Below, piece after piece: positions 7,731-15,845 of a DNA stretch of 19,630 nt; the first letter of the stretch is position 1, and every line of letters begins with the position of its first letter. The notes under the pieces were generated by a model. That model did not search any database and had not been told where the DNA came from. It saw only the letters and a list, made by a program, of their open reading frames with translations. This stretch comes from Chryseobacterium gleum (GTDB lineage: Bacteria; Bacteroidota; Bacteroidia; Flavobacteriales_D; Crocinitomicaceae), in assembly GCA_945877005.1 (NCBI GenBank), contig CAMCQL010000012.1, positions 1 to 19,630 on the forward strand, read 5' to 3'. A program made the position numbers and the translations under genes.

Positions 7731-8305
7731 TCTGATATTATTTTAACTACACTATTATTTTCTAGTTGGTACTTCTCTCCTGATTCAGGACACGTAGCAC
7801 TACCTGCTATATTAAATTCTAATCGATGTCCGTATTCACTCATCCAACCCATTTGTCGCGCAGGATTGCCAACAACCAAGGCATATGCTGGAACATGCTT
7901 TGTTACAACTGCACCAGCACCAACAAAGGCAAATTCGCCGATATCGTGTCCACAGACAATCGTTGCATTCGCACCAATTGAAGCACCTTTTTTAACAACT
8001 GTTTTTAAATATTCACCTCTTCTATTGACTGCACTTCTAGGGTTCATAACATTTGTAAAAACCATGGAAGGTCCCAAAAAAACATCATCTTCACAAACAA
8101 CACCTGTATAAATAGAAACGTTATTTTGAACCTTTACATTTTGACCTAAAATTACATCTGGAGATATAACTACATTTTGACCGATGTTGCAGTTTTCACC
8201 CATTGTACAATTAGACATAATATGAGAAAAATGCCAAATCTTCGTTCCTTTACCTATCTTACAACCTTCGTCAATAAAGGCAGATTCATGTGCGAAATAT
8301 TCCAT
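7727..8305 (-). CDS. Left-handed beta-helix N-acetyltransferase, WbpD/WlbB-like
   Basis: A 192-residue hexapeptide-repeat acetyltransferase. Imperfect [LIV]-G-x-x-x-x repeats run from about residue 10 to 145, interrupted by the loop with FTNVMNPRS that is typical of WbpD/WlbB, and end with the VVGNPARQ cap. Known homologues use acetyl-CoA to acetylate the 3-amino group of UDP-2-acetamido-3-amino-2,3-dideoxyglucuronate. The last 30 residues form a short non-helical tail with a CPESGEKY segment. It is sandwiched in the operon: it overlaps the UXS-like gene by one base upstream and the oxidoreductase by four bases downstream. A PglD/NeuD-type acetyltransferase is the alternative, made unlikely by the loop motif and the neighbours. 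Confidence 0.88.
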   Translation of the reverse strand: MEYFAHESAFIDEGCKIGKGTKIWHFSHIMSNCTMGENCNIGQNVVISPDVILGQNVKVQNNVSIYTGVVCEDDVFLGPSMVFTNVMNPRSAVNRRGEYLKTVVKKGASIGANATIVCGHDIGEFAFVGAGAVVTKHVPAYALVVGNPARQMGWMSEYGHRLEFNIAGSATCPESGEKYQLENNSVVKIISE

Positions 8306-9300
8306 TATTTTAAAATATACTTTTCGAAATCATTGTGCTCTTTGTGATACAATTCTTCATGCGATAAAGAAGTAAAATAATCATACGTTAATTTTAATCC
8401 TTCCGCCCTAGCTACTTTTGGCTCCCAATTTAACAACTTTTTTGCGAGTGTTATATCTGGTTGTCTTTGTTTAGGATCATTGACTGGAAGATCGTGGTAA
8501 ACCACCTTTTGATTCGTATTTGTCAACTTAATTATCTCATCCGCAAATTGCTTAATGGTAATCTCATCCGGATTTCCAATGTTTACTGGCTCTGCATAAT
8601 CAGATAACAATAAACGATATATCCCTTCCACTAAATCATCGACATAGCAAAAAGAACGTGTTTGTGAGCCATCGCCAAAAATAGTTAGGTCCTCACCACG
8701 TAAAGCTTGTCCAATAAATGCTGGAAGCACTCTCCCGTCGTTCAAGCGCATTCTAGGTCCATACGTATTAAAAATACGAATTATGCGTGTTTCAACACCG
8801 TGATAAGTATGGTATGCCATCGTCATCGCTTCTTGAAAACGTTTTGCCTCATCGTATACACCTCTTGGTCCTACCGGATTTACATTCCCCCAATATTCTT
8901 CAGTTTGTGGATGAACCGTTGGATCTCCATACACTTCAGAGGTGGAAGCAATTAAAACCCTTGCGTTTTTAACTCTTGCTAATCCTAGGCAATTATGAAT
9001 GCCTAAAGAACCCACTTTTAATGTTTGAATCGGGATTTTGAGATAATCAATTGGGCTAGCTGGTGAAGCAAAATGAAGAATATAATCTAATTCACCAGGG
9101 ACATGAATAAACTTGGAAACATCGTGATTGTAAAACTCAAACTGTTCCAATTTAAATAAATGTTCAATATTCTTTAAGCGACCAGTTATCAAGTTATCCA
9201 TTCCAATAACATGGTATCCTTCTTTTATAAATCGATCACATAAGTGAGAGCCTAAAAACCCAGCTGCACCAGTGATTAAAACTCTTTTTTTTCTTTCCAT
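8305..9300 (-). CDS. UDP-glucuronate decarboxylase (UDP-xylose synthase) family SDR
   Basis: A 331-residue extended SDR matching UXS: G11-A-A-G-F-L-G17 for NAD binding, the STSEVYGDP block (T120, E122) and Y149-D-E-A-K153, preceded by an NPVGPRGVYDEAKR-type segment distinctive of UXS. UXS enzymes oxidise UDP-GlcA at C4, decarboxylate it and reduce it to UDP-xylose. The gene directly upstream encodes UDP-glucose 6-dehydrogenase, which supplies UDP-GlcA, so the pair would form a two-step route to UDP-xylose. The gap to that gene is 6 bases, and the stop overlaps the next start by one base (TAATG arrangement). A UDP-4-keto-pentose product or a related SDR specificity cannot be excluded. Confidence 0.88.
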   Translation of the reverse strand: MERKKRVLITGAAGFLGSHLCDRFIKEGYHVIGMDNLITGRLKNIEHLFKLEQFEFYNHDVSKFIHVPGELDYILHFASPASPIDYLKIPIQTLKVGSLGIHNCLGLARVKNARVLIASTSEVYGDPTVHPQTEEYWGNVNPVGPRGVYDEAKRFQEAMTMAYHTYHGVETRIIRIFNTYGPRMRLNDGRVLPAFIGQALRGEDLTIFGDGSQTRSFCYVDDLVEGIYRLLLSDYAEPVNIGNPDEITIKQFADEIIKLTNTNQKVVYHDLPVNDPKQRQPDITLAKKLLNWEPKVARAEGLKLTYDYFTSLSHEELYHKEHNDFEKYILK

Positions 9301-9306
9301 GATTTA

Positions 9307-10629
9307 CTATTTAGATGGATTTATTGCAGCACGTCCGATGGAAGCATAGTAGAACCCTTTTTCGTTCATCTCATTTAAATCAAATAAATTTCGTCCATCA
9401 AAAACAACTTTATCTTTCAATAAGGTAGCCATTTTTTCAAAATCAGGATTTCTAAACACTCCCCACTCAGTACAAATAATCAATGCATCTGCATCTTTCA
9501 ATGTTTCGTACTCATTGGAAGTAAATTCAATTTTATCTCCAAGTATTCTTTTTACATTATCCATCGCTTCTGGGTCATAAACAGAAACAATTGCACCATG
9601 TGATAATAATTCATTAATAATGTATAATGCTGGAGCTTCACGAATATCATCCGTATCTGGTTTAAAAGCCAATCCCCACACTGCAATTTTCTTATCCTTT
9701 AAATCCCCTCTGAAGAAATTTAAAACTTTCGGCATTAAAATTGTCTTTTGAGACTCATTAACTTCCATAACAGCCTTTAAGATTTCAAATGAAAAATCAT
9801 TTTCATTTCCTGATTTAACAAGTGCTTGAACATCTTTAGGAAAACAAGAACCACCGTAACCAATTCCTGGAAATAAAAATCGCTTTCCAATTCGTTCATC
9901 AGAACCAATACCAATTCGAACTTTATCTACATCAGCGCCAACTTTTTCACAAAAGTTAGCGATTTCATTCATGAAAGTAATCTTTGTTGCAAGAAATGAG
10001 TTGGCAGCATACTTCGTTAATTCAGCCGATTTTTCATCCATAAAAATAACAGGATTTCCTTGACGAACAAAAGGCTTATACAATTGATCCATTATTTTTT
10101 TTGCACGATCAGAGGAAGAACCAATAACTACTCTATCAGGTTTCATAAAATCATCCACCGCAAATCCTTCACGCAAAAATTCAGGGTTTGAAACCACATC
10201 GAAATCTACTTTTGCATTTTTAGAAACAGCTTCTTTCACTTTTTGAGCAGTACCTACTGGAACCGTACTTTTATCAACAATCACCTTATAATCAGAAATT
10301 AAATGACCCAATTGATCAGCAACACCTAAAATGTAAGATAAATCAGCAGAACCATCTTCTCCAGGAGGAGTTGGAAGCGCAAGAAAAATAATTTCCGCAT
10401 CTTTAATTCCTTCTTCAATATTTGTAGTGAATGTTAATCGATTTGACTTGATATTTCTTTCAAATAACACATCTAAATGAGGCTCATAAATTGGAATAAC
10501 TCCATTACGCAATTGATTTACCTTCTCCTCATTAATGTCTACACAAATTACTTGATTTCCCGTTTCAGCAAAACATGTTCCTGTAACTAAACCAACATAA
10601 CCTGTACCAATAACCGCGATTCTTTTCAT
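9307..10629 (-). CDS. ugd: UDP-glucose 6-dehydrogenase
   Basis: A 440-residue dehydrogenase that converts UDP-glucose to UDP-glucuronate with two NAD+. Visible are the N-terminal GTGYVG (8-13), the VDKSTVPVGT segment (118-127), SNPEFLREG (148-156), and the catalytic Cys262 in YGGSCFPKD. This last motif separates UDP-Glc dehydrogenases from the HexNAc dehydrogenase two kilobases downstream, which has GGHCIGVDP. The C-terminal Rossmann domain begins near KKIAVWGLAFKP. Only one base separates it from the upstream aminotransferase stop. The product probably serves the adjacent UXS-like enzyme and possibly glucuronate-containing glycans. Confidence 0.94.
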   Translation of the reverse strand: MKRIAVIGTGYVGLVTGTCFAETGNQVICVDINEEKVNQLRNGVIPIYEPHLDVLFERNIKSNRLTFTTNIEEGIKDAEIIFLALPTPPGEDGSADLSYILGVADQLGHLISDYKVIVDKSTVPVGTAQKVKEAVSKNAKVDFDVVSNPEFLREGFAVDDFMKPDRVVIGSSSDRAKKIMDQLYKPFVRQGNPVIFMDEKSAELTKYAANSFLATKITFMNEIANFCEKVGADVDKVRIGIGSDERIGKRFLFPGIGYGGSCFPKDVQALVKSGNENDFSFEILKAVMEVNESQKTILMPKVLNFFRGDLKDKKIAVWGLAFKPDTDDIREAPALYIINELLSHGAIVSVYDPEAMDNVKRILGDKIEFTSNEYETLKDADALIICTEWGVFRNPDFEKMATLLKDKVVFDGRNLFDLNEMNEKGFYYASIGRAAINPSK

Positions 10630-10630
10630 T

Positions 10631-11764
10631 TTAGTTGTTAAAAAAAGTTTTTATTTGTGCGCATATGTATTCTAATTGTTCCTCATCCATTTCTGTATGA
10701 ATTGGCAAGGAAATAACTTTCGTTGTTAATTCGTTTGTAATCGGTAAATCTTGATCTTCTAAACCAAAAGCCGCAAACATTTTTTGTTTGTGTGCTGGAA
10801 TAGGGTAGTAAACCATCGAAGGTACCCCTTGATCATTCAAAAACTCAATCAATTTATCTCGATCGACTCCACCTTCTAACTTCAATGTGTATTGATGAAA
10901 TACATGCGAAGAACGATCAGAACGGATAGGTGTAATTAATTGAGGAATATTTTTAAATGCTTCGTCATAATAATCGGCAACTTTTCTTCTGGCGTTACAA
11001 TAACTATCTAAAAGTGGTAATTTAATATTTAAAATTGCAGCTTGAATCGTGTCTAATCTAGAATTACATCCTACAACCTCATGATGGTATTTAACTACCT
11101 GTCCATGATTCGCGATTTTCTTAAGGTTTGCTGCTAAATCTGAATTATTCGTATACATTGCACCTCCGTCACCATAGCATCCTAAATTTTTTGAAGGAAA
11201 AAATGATGTGCAACCAATATCGCCTATAGTACCTGTTTTCGATACACGACCATCTTTGTGATAAAAGTCGCAACCAATTGCTTGCGCATTGTCTTCAACA
11301 ACAAAAAGTTTATGTCTTTTTGCAATATTCATGATTTCATCCATTGGAGCAGCTTGACCATATAAATGAACTGGAACAATCGCTTTTGTCTTTGGTGTGA
11401 TTGCAGCTTCAATTTTAGTTGGGTCAATACAAAATGTAGTTGGGTCAACATCTACAAAAACTGGAACTAATCCCAACAAAGCAATTACTTCTGTTGTTGC
11501 AATGTATGTAAAAGAGGGAGTAATTACTTCATCACCTGGCTGTAAACCAAGACCCATTAAAGCAATTTGTAATGCATCTGTTCCATTAGCACATGGGATT
11601 ACATGAGCAACATTCAAATATTTTTCAAAGTTTATTTTAAAACTAGAGACTTCGGGGCCATTAATAAAAGTCGCATTTTCAATCACTTGTAAAACGGCGT
11701 TATTAATCTCTTCTTTTATTGTATTATATTGACTCTGTAAGTCAACCATTTGAATTTTTTTCAA
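10631..11764 (-). CDS. DegT/DnrJ/EryC1/StrS aminotransferase, WbpE/WlbC-like
   Basis: A 377-residue PLP-dependent sugar aminotransferase and the first gene of the minus-strand polysaccharide operon. The PLP-binding residues are seen as D158 in the EDNAQAIG segment and Lys192 in SFFPSKNLG, followed by YGDGGAM; the N-terminal GTDALQIA phosphate-binding turn is at 61-68. WbpE/WlbC members transfer an amino group from glutamate to the 3-keto sugar made by WbpB/WlbA. The pathway neighbours support that reaction, but sequence alone allows other keto-sugar substrates. The start is a TTG (11762-11764); homologues commonly begin with the same MKKIQMVDL sequence. An ATG six codons in (M6, 11747-11749) is an alternative. 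Confidence 0.88.
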   Translation of the reverse strand: MKKIQMVDLQSQYNTIKEEINNAVLQVIENATFINGPEVSSFKINFEKYLNVAHVIPCANGTDALQIALMGLGLQPGDEVITPSFTYIATTEVIALLGLVPVFVDVDPTTFCIDPTKIEAAITPKTKAIVPVHLYGQAAPMDEIMNIAKRHKLFVVEDNAQAIGCDFYHKDGRVSKTGTIGDIGCTSFFPSKNLGCYGDGGAMYTNNSDLAANLKKIANHGQVVKYHHEVVGCNSRLDTIQAAILNIKLPLLDSYCNARRKVADYYDEAFKNIPQLITPIRSDRSSHVFHQYTLKLEGGVDRDKLIEFLNDQGVPSMVYYPIPAHKQKMFAAFGLEDQDLPITNELTTKVISLPIHTEMDEEQLEYICAQIKTFFNN

Positions 11765-11789
11765 GTTCTATTTTGTTTTAATCAAACGA

Positions 11790-11797
11790 CAAAATTA
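11790..11797 (-). promoter_or_regulatory. Candidate Bacteroidota -7 box for the polysaccharide operon
   Basis: The minus strand reads TAATTTTG, matching the TAnnTTTG -7 consensus, about 26 bases before the TTG start of the aminotransferase. No TTG -33 box is found at the usual 17-23 base spacing. It is the best candidate in the 129-base divergent region. Confidence 0.4.
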
Positions 11798-11881
11798 ATA
11801 ATAACTACTAAATAGATTGTATTATTTTATGATGAATCTATTTTTAACTAAAAATTTAAAGAATTTGTAACAAGTCTTCGT

Positions 11882-11889
11882 TATATTTG
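11882..11889 (+). promoter_or_regulatory. Candidate -7 box abutting the barrel-protein start
   Basis: TATATTTG matches TAnnTTTG and ends only four bases before the ATG at 11894, so a transcript from it would be leaderless or nearly so. The nearest TTTG upstream (11864-11867) is 14 bases away, shorter than usual, so the match may be chance. Confidence 0.3.
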
Positions 11890-11893
11890 AAAA

Positions 11894-12649
11894 ATGAAGT
11901 TTCTTTTTCTACTCATAATTCTCCTTTGTAACATTTCTATTTATGGTCAACGAAATGTTGATAAAGAAGCGATTGGAACTCCGTGGATCGGGATACAATA
12001 TGGGTTAAATGTTCCGCAATTTGATCTTCGTGACCGTTTTGGTTTGCTAAATCATCTTGGTGTTTTAGCTGGATATAAAACCAAAAGAAATTGGTTTTTT
12101 GGTGTTGACGCAAATTTTATTTTCGGTAATCAAATCAATGAAACTGGTTTACTCTCAAATCTTACAGACTCTTTCGGAAACATTGCTGATGTCAATGGAG
12201 ATATTACTGAAATTAATTTATTTGCACGTGGATTTAATACCAATTTAACACTAGGAAAAGTCATTCCGATTTTTTCACCAAATAAAAATTCTGGATTATT
12301 TGTGCATACTGGAGTAGGTTTCTTGGAACATCATATTCGAATAGAGACAAACAATCAAGTGTCCCCTCAAATTGAATTAGATTATAAAAAAGGGTACGAT
12401 AAGTTAGTTGCAGGTATTAATTTCCACCAATTTATCGGTTATGCATTTATGGCAAACGCTGGTTTTATAAATTTTTATGGAGGAGTTTATTTTCAACAAG
12501 GTTTTACTAAAAATCAACGTTCCATCTTTTACACAGATCCTACTTCTCCTGTTAGTCAAGCTGTACGAAAAGACTTCAACTATGGCTTAAAAGTTGGCTG
12601 GTTGATCCCTATCTATAAAAGAAAACCAAAAGAATATTATTTTAATTAA
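11894..12649 (+). CDS. Secreted outer-membrane beta-barrel-like protein, function unknown
   Basis: A 251-residue protein with a clear signal peptide: MKF start, a Leu/Ile-rich core at about 4-17 and probable cleavage after Gly18. The mature part is rich in alternating aromatic and polar strands with repeated glycines, for example a segment near 38-70 and the IGYAFMANAGFINFYGGVYF-like stretch late in the protein. This suggests a small outer-membrane beta-barrel, as is common in Bacteroidota. I do not recognise a specific family. Its stop overlaps the waaA start (TAATG at 12649), so it is translationally coupled to Kdo transferase and may act in envelope or LPS assembly; this is inferred from context only. 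Confidence 0.75.
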   Translation: MKFLFLLIILLCNISIYGQRNVDKEAIGTPWIGIQYGLNVPQFDLRDRFGLLNHLGVLAGYKTKRNWFFGVDANFIFGNQINETGLLSNLTDSFGNIADVNGDITEINLFARGFNTNLTLGKVIPIFSPNKNSGLFVHTGVGFLEHHIRIETNNQVSPQIELDYKKGYDKLVAGINFHQFIGYAFMANAGFINFYGGVYFQQGFTKNQRSIFYTDPTSPVSQAVRKDFNYGLKVGWLIPIYKRKPKEYYFN

Positions 12650-13863
12650 TGCGATTGCTCTATAATTTAGGAATACACGTTTATTATCTTCTCATTTGGT
12701 TGATGCAATTTTTCAATCCAAAAGCAAAAAAATGGATTGAGGGAAGAGAAAATGTTTTCAATGAGTTGAAATCTTCAATCAACACAACAAATCTCTATTG
12801 GTTTCATTGTGCTTCATTAGGAGAATTTGATCAAGGTATACCGGTAATGAATGCTCTAAAAAAAAGAGACCCTGCTGCTTTTATACTTGTTACCTTTTTT
12901 AGCCCTTCCGGTATGGAACATTACCATAAGAGAACCCATCCTGCCAACTATGTCTGCTATCTTCCTATAGACACTCCAAAAAATGCGCGGAAATTCCTTT
13001 CGATTGCCCAACCGAAAAAAATATTTTTTATCAAATATGAATTTTGGTTCAATTACATTTTTGAAGCTAAAAAATCAGAAATCCCTCTTTATTCAATCAG
13101 TTGTATTCTAAGACCCGATCAACTTTTTTTCAAAAAATACGGTTCTTTTTTTAGAAAAGGACTATCCTGTTTCACTCATTTCTTTGTGCAAAACAATGAA
13201 ACCAAATTGTTGTTAAATCAAATTCATTTAACAAACGTATCAATTACAGGAGATTCAAGATTTGATAAAGTAATCGATAATAAAAATAATAGTTCTGAAG
13301 ATACAATCATCGAAAACTTCTTAACTACTTCAACAAAAGCAATCATATTAGGCAGTTCCTGGGAATGGGAAGAAGAATTGCTGAAGGAAATAATACATCA
13401 ACTACCGAATGAAAAAATTATAATTGCCCCACATGACGTTTCTGAAAAACACATTATCGCAATTGAATCATTATTTGATAAAGCCGTTCGATATTCCAAC
13501 CTTTCACAAGAAATTCAATACTCTTCCAATGTATTGATTATTGATTGTATTGGAAAATTATCGAATGCTTATCGCTATGGAAAAATGGCGTTTATTGGTG
13601 GCGGCTCTACAGGTAAATTACACAACATTTTAGAGCCTGCTGTATTTGGGTTACCGGTTATTTTTGGTCCAAAGCACTCGAAATTTCCTGAAGCAAATCA
13701 ATTTATTGAAGTTGGAATTGGATGTGAAATCTCAAATTCAAACGAACTGGTGACAGCAATTAATTTTATCGATAATAACTTAGATGAATTAACGCTTAAA
13801 TGTGCCGCCTTTATCGAATCTTCAACCGGTGCTTCTGAAAAAATAATAGAAACAATCTTTTAA
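12649..13863 (+). CDS. waaA: 3-deoxy-D-manno-octulosonic acid (Kdo) transferase
   Basis: WaaA/KdtA transfers Kdo from CMP-Kdo to lipid A precursor at the inner membrane. This 404-residue GT-B protein has an N-terminal hydrophobic segment (about 8-22). The WFHCASLGEFDQG region carries the conserved catalytic Glu59. The C-terminal donor-site signature is IGGGSTGKLHNILEPAVFG followed by PVIFGP. Its length is usual for bacterial WaaA. Whether it adds one or two Kdo units cannot be told from sequence. It overlaps the barrel-protein gene by one base upstream, and its stop codon overlaps the stop of the convergent folD. Confidence 0.93.
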   Translation: MRLLYNLGIHVYYLLIWLMQFFNPKAKKWIEGRENVFNELKSSINTTNLYWFHCASLGEFDQGIPVMNALKKRDPAAFILVTFFSPSGMEHYHKRTHPANYVCYLPIDTPKNARKFLSIAQPKKIFFIKYEFWFNYIFEAKKSEIPLYSISCILRPDQLFFKKYGSFFRKGLSCFTHFFVQNNETKLLLNQIHLTNVSITGDSRFDKVIDNKNNSSEDTIIENFLTTSTKAIILGSSWEWEEELLKEIIHQLPNEKIIIAPHDVSEKHIIAIESLFDKAVRYSNLSQEIQYSSNVLIIDCIGKLSNAYRYGKMAFIGGGSTGKLHNILEPAVFGLPVIFGPKHSKFPEANQFIEVGIGCEISNSNELVTAINFIDNNLDELTLKCAAFIESSTGASEKIIETIF

Positions 13864-14738
13864 TTGTTTTTAAGATCCATTGCTTTCAATGTGTTTATCA
13901 TTAAAGAAGCGATTGTCATTGGTCCAACTCCTCCAGGTACGGGGGTAATGAAAGAACATTTTTCTGCAACTTGATCGAATTGTACGTCTCCCATCAATTT
14001 CCATCCACTCTTTTTTGTCGGGTCTTCAACTCTTGATGTTCCTACGTCAATTACTACAGCACCTTCTTTCACCATATCTGCAGTTACAAAGTTGGGCTGG
14101 CCGATAGCAGCTATCAATATATCCGCCGTTTGACAAATCTCGTTAAGATTTTTAGTCATACTATGTGTTAAAGTCACCGTGCAATTACCTGGATTAGAAT
14201 TTCTTGTTAGCATAATGCTCAACGGAGTCCCTACTATATTTGATCTCCCAATAATCACACATTTCTTTCCCTCAGTAACTATGTTGTTTCTATGTAACAA
14301 TTCTAAAATACCAGCGGGAGTTGCAGATAAAAATCCTGGTAAATTTAAAACCATCTTGCCTATATTCTCAGGGTGAAAACCATCAACATCTTTGAGCGGA
14401 TCAATTGCTAATGTAACTTTCATTTCATCAATATGAGAAGGTAATGGTAATTGAACAATGAAACCATCAACACTATCGTCTTCATTTAACGCTTTAACTC
14501 TTTTTAGAAGTACTTCTTCTGAAACAGAATCATCGTAACGTATTAGTGTGCTTTCAAAACCACATTCCTCGCATGCTTTTACTTTTGCAGCTACATAAGT
14601 CATAGATCCACCATCGTTTCCTACTAAAATTGCAGCTAAATGAGGGATTTTTTTCCCTTCGGCTTTTCTTAATTTGACTTGTTCAGATAATTCTTTCTTT
14701 ATGTCTTGAGCAGTTGATTTACCGTCGAGTATTCTCAT
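13860..14738 (-). CDS. folD: Bifunctional methylene-THF dehydrogenase / methenyl-THF cyclohydrolase
   Basis: FolD interconverts 5,10-methylene-, 5,10-methenyl- and 10-formyl-tetrahydrofolate in the cytosol. The 292 residues include Y48-x-x-x-K52 (catalytic Lys) followed by KACEECGF, DGFIVQLPLP (91-100, with Gln96), D119 in KDVDGFHPEN, and the Rossmann segment GRSNIVGTP (164-172) for NADP. These match the catalytic Lys/Gln/Asp set of the family. The GGVGPMT motif near the C-terminus is present. It is a single gene, convergent with waaA, with a 4-base overlap of the ends. It is probably driven by the TATCTTTG element upstream. Confidence 0.95.
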   Translation of the reverse strand: MRILDGKSTAQDIKKELSEQVKLRKAEGKKIPHLAAILVGNDGGSMTYVAAKVKACEECGFESTLIRYDDSVSEEVLLKRVKALNEDDSVDGFIVQLPLPSHIDEMKVTLAIDPLKDVDGFHPENIGKMVLNLPGFLSATPAGILELLHRNNIVTEGKKCVIIGRSNIVGTPLSIMLTRNSNPGNCTVTLTHSMTKNLNEICQTADILIAAIGQPNFVTADMVKEGAVVIDVGTSRVEDPTKKSGWKLMGDVQFDQVAEKCSFITPVPGGVGPMTIASLMINTLKAMDLKNN

Positions 14739-14777
14739 TGTGTTGCTTGTTTATAAACCGATATATAAATTCGATTA

Positions 14778-14785
14778 CAAAGATA
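14778..14785 (-). promoter_or_regulatory. Candidate -7 box for folD
   Basis: The minus strand reads TATCTTTG, a match to TAnnTTTG, about 40 bases before the folD ATG, leaving a leader of about 33 bases. No clear TTG -33 element at standard spacing was found. Confidence 0.42.
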
Positions 14786-14852
14786 GAGTTTCAAATGATG
14801 TGAAAAAGAAATCGATTATACATTGATAAGAAATTATTAGATTTAGAATATC

Positions 14853-14860
14853 TATTTTTG
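14853..14860 (+). promoter_or_regulatory. Candidate -7 box for the histidine kinase-gpmI-SDR unit
   Basis: TATTTTTG matches TAnnTTTG and lies about 95 bases before the kinase start in the divergent folD/kinase intergenic region, which shows no other gene or RNA. The nearest upstream TTG (14823-14825) is 27 bases away, longer than usual. Confidence 0.35.
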
Positions 14861-14954
14861 CTACAACTAAGATTATTTTATTAAAATGAATGAAGTGAAC
14901 AAGAGTTCAAATTAAATTTTCGTTTACAGTAGGACTAAAAATCTTTCGAAATTG

Positions 14955-15845
14955 ATGAAAAAACAGACGGCTGTTATTTTTTATGTATTGGCATTTTATG
15001 TCGCCTTACAATTTACTTGGTGGGGATATCATCTTATTCAATTAACTCAAGAACTAGGAAGTACTGATTCTGTTATTTCTAAAAAAATCATTATGATTAC
15101 TGGTGAAGGATTGGTGTTTTTTCTCATTCTTTCATTAGGGCTTTGGCGTATTCGATCTGCAATTAAAAAAGACCAACAATTGTCTGAACGACAATCAAAC
15201 TTTCTCTTATCTGTAACCCATGAACTCAAAACACCATTAGCATCCACAAAATTATATTTACAAACCTTATTAAAAAGAGACTTTGTATTTGAAAAAAGAA
15301 ATGAATTACTTCAAAAAGCCCTTTTAGAAAACCAACGACTTGAAGAAATTGTAGATGCAATTCTTACAGCATCACGACTAGAAAATCAAACCATCAAAGC
15401 GCACAAAGAATGGATAAATTTAAATGAATTGTTATCTGATTTGGCTCATAAATACAACACACGACTAGAAAAAACCTGGATAATAGTTCAGCTAAACGAT
15501 AAAATCTCGATAGAATCAGACTTATTTATGGTAAAAACAATTCTCATTAATCTGATTGAAAATGCTCTTAAATACGCCGGCACTGATGAAAATCTAATTT
15601 TATTTCTATACAGAGATAAACAAAATAGTAAATTTGGAACTAAAGACACTGGTCCAGGAATTTCATCTGAAGTTCAACCAGATATATTCAAAAAATTTGT
15701 TCGTATTGAAAATGAAGAAACGCGTTCACAAAAAGGGACAGGATTAGGACTTTTTATTGCATCAGAGTTTAGCAAACTTATTGGCGGTAAACTAAAATAC
15801 ATTGATAATCAACCGAAAGGTGCAATTTTTGAAATAACCTTATGA
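14955..15845 (+). CDS. Two-TM sensor histidine kinase without a recognisable sensor domain
   Basis: A 296-residue kinase from ATG 14955; an in-frame TTG sits directly before it at 14952. Two membrane helices (about 6-28 and 46-68) flank a periplasmic loop of only some 17 residues. There is no HAMP or PAS domain before the HisKA helix with S-V-T-H89-E-L-K-T-P. The ATP-binding domain is complete: N-box N199/N203 in LINLIENALKYA, G1 D231-T-G-P-G-I, and G2 GTGLGL (261-266). Family knowledge: His89 is the phosphoacceptor. No response regulator is adjacent. The stop overlaps the gpmI start by 4 bases, so it is translationally coupled to a glycolytic enzyme. The signal sensed is unknown; it may be membrane state or a partner protein. 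Confidence 0.9.
   Translation: MKKQTAVIFYVLAFYVALQFTWWGYHLIQLTQELGSTDSVISKKIIMITGEGLVFFLILSLGLWRIRSAIKKDQQLSERQSNFLLSVTHELKTPLASTKLYLQTLLKRDFVFEKRNELLQKALLENQRLEEIVDAILTASRLENQTIKAHKEWINLNELLSDLAHKYNTRLEKTWIIVQLNDKISIESDLFMVKTILINLIENALKYAGTDENLILFLYRDKQNSKFGTKDTGPGISSEVQPDIFKKFVRIENEETRSQKGTGLGLFIASEFSKLIGGKLKYIDNQPKGAIFEITL

Noticed and set aside
14739..14954. Possible small RNA or tRNA in the largest intergenic gap
   Set aside because: AT-rich sequence with no cloverleaf or strong hairpin; only promoter-like matches were seen.
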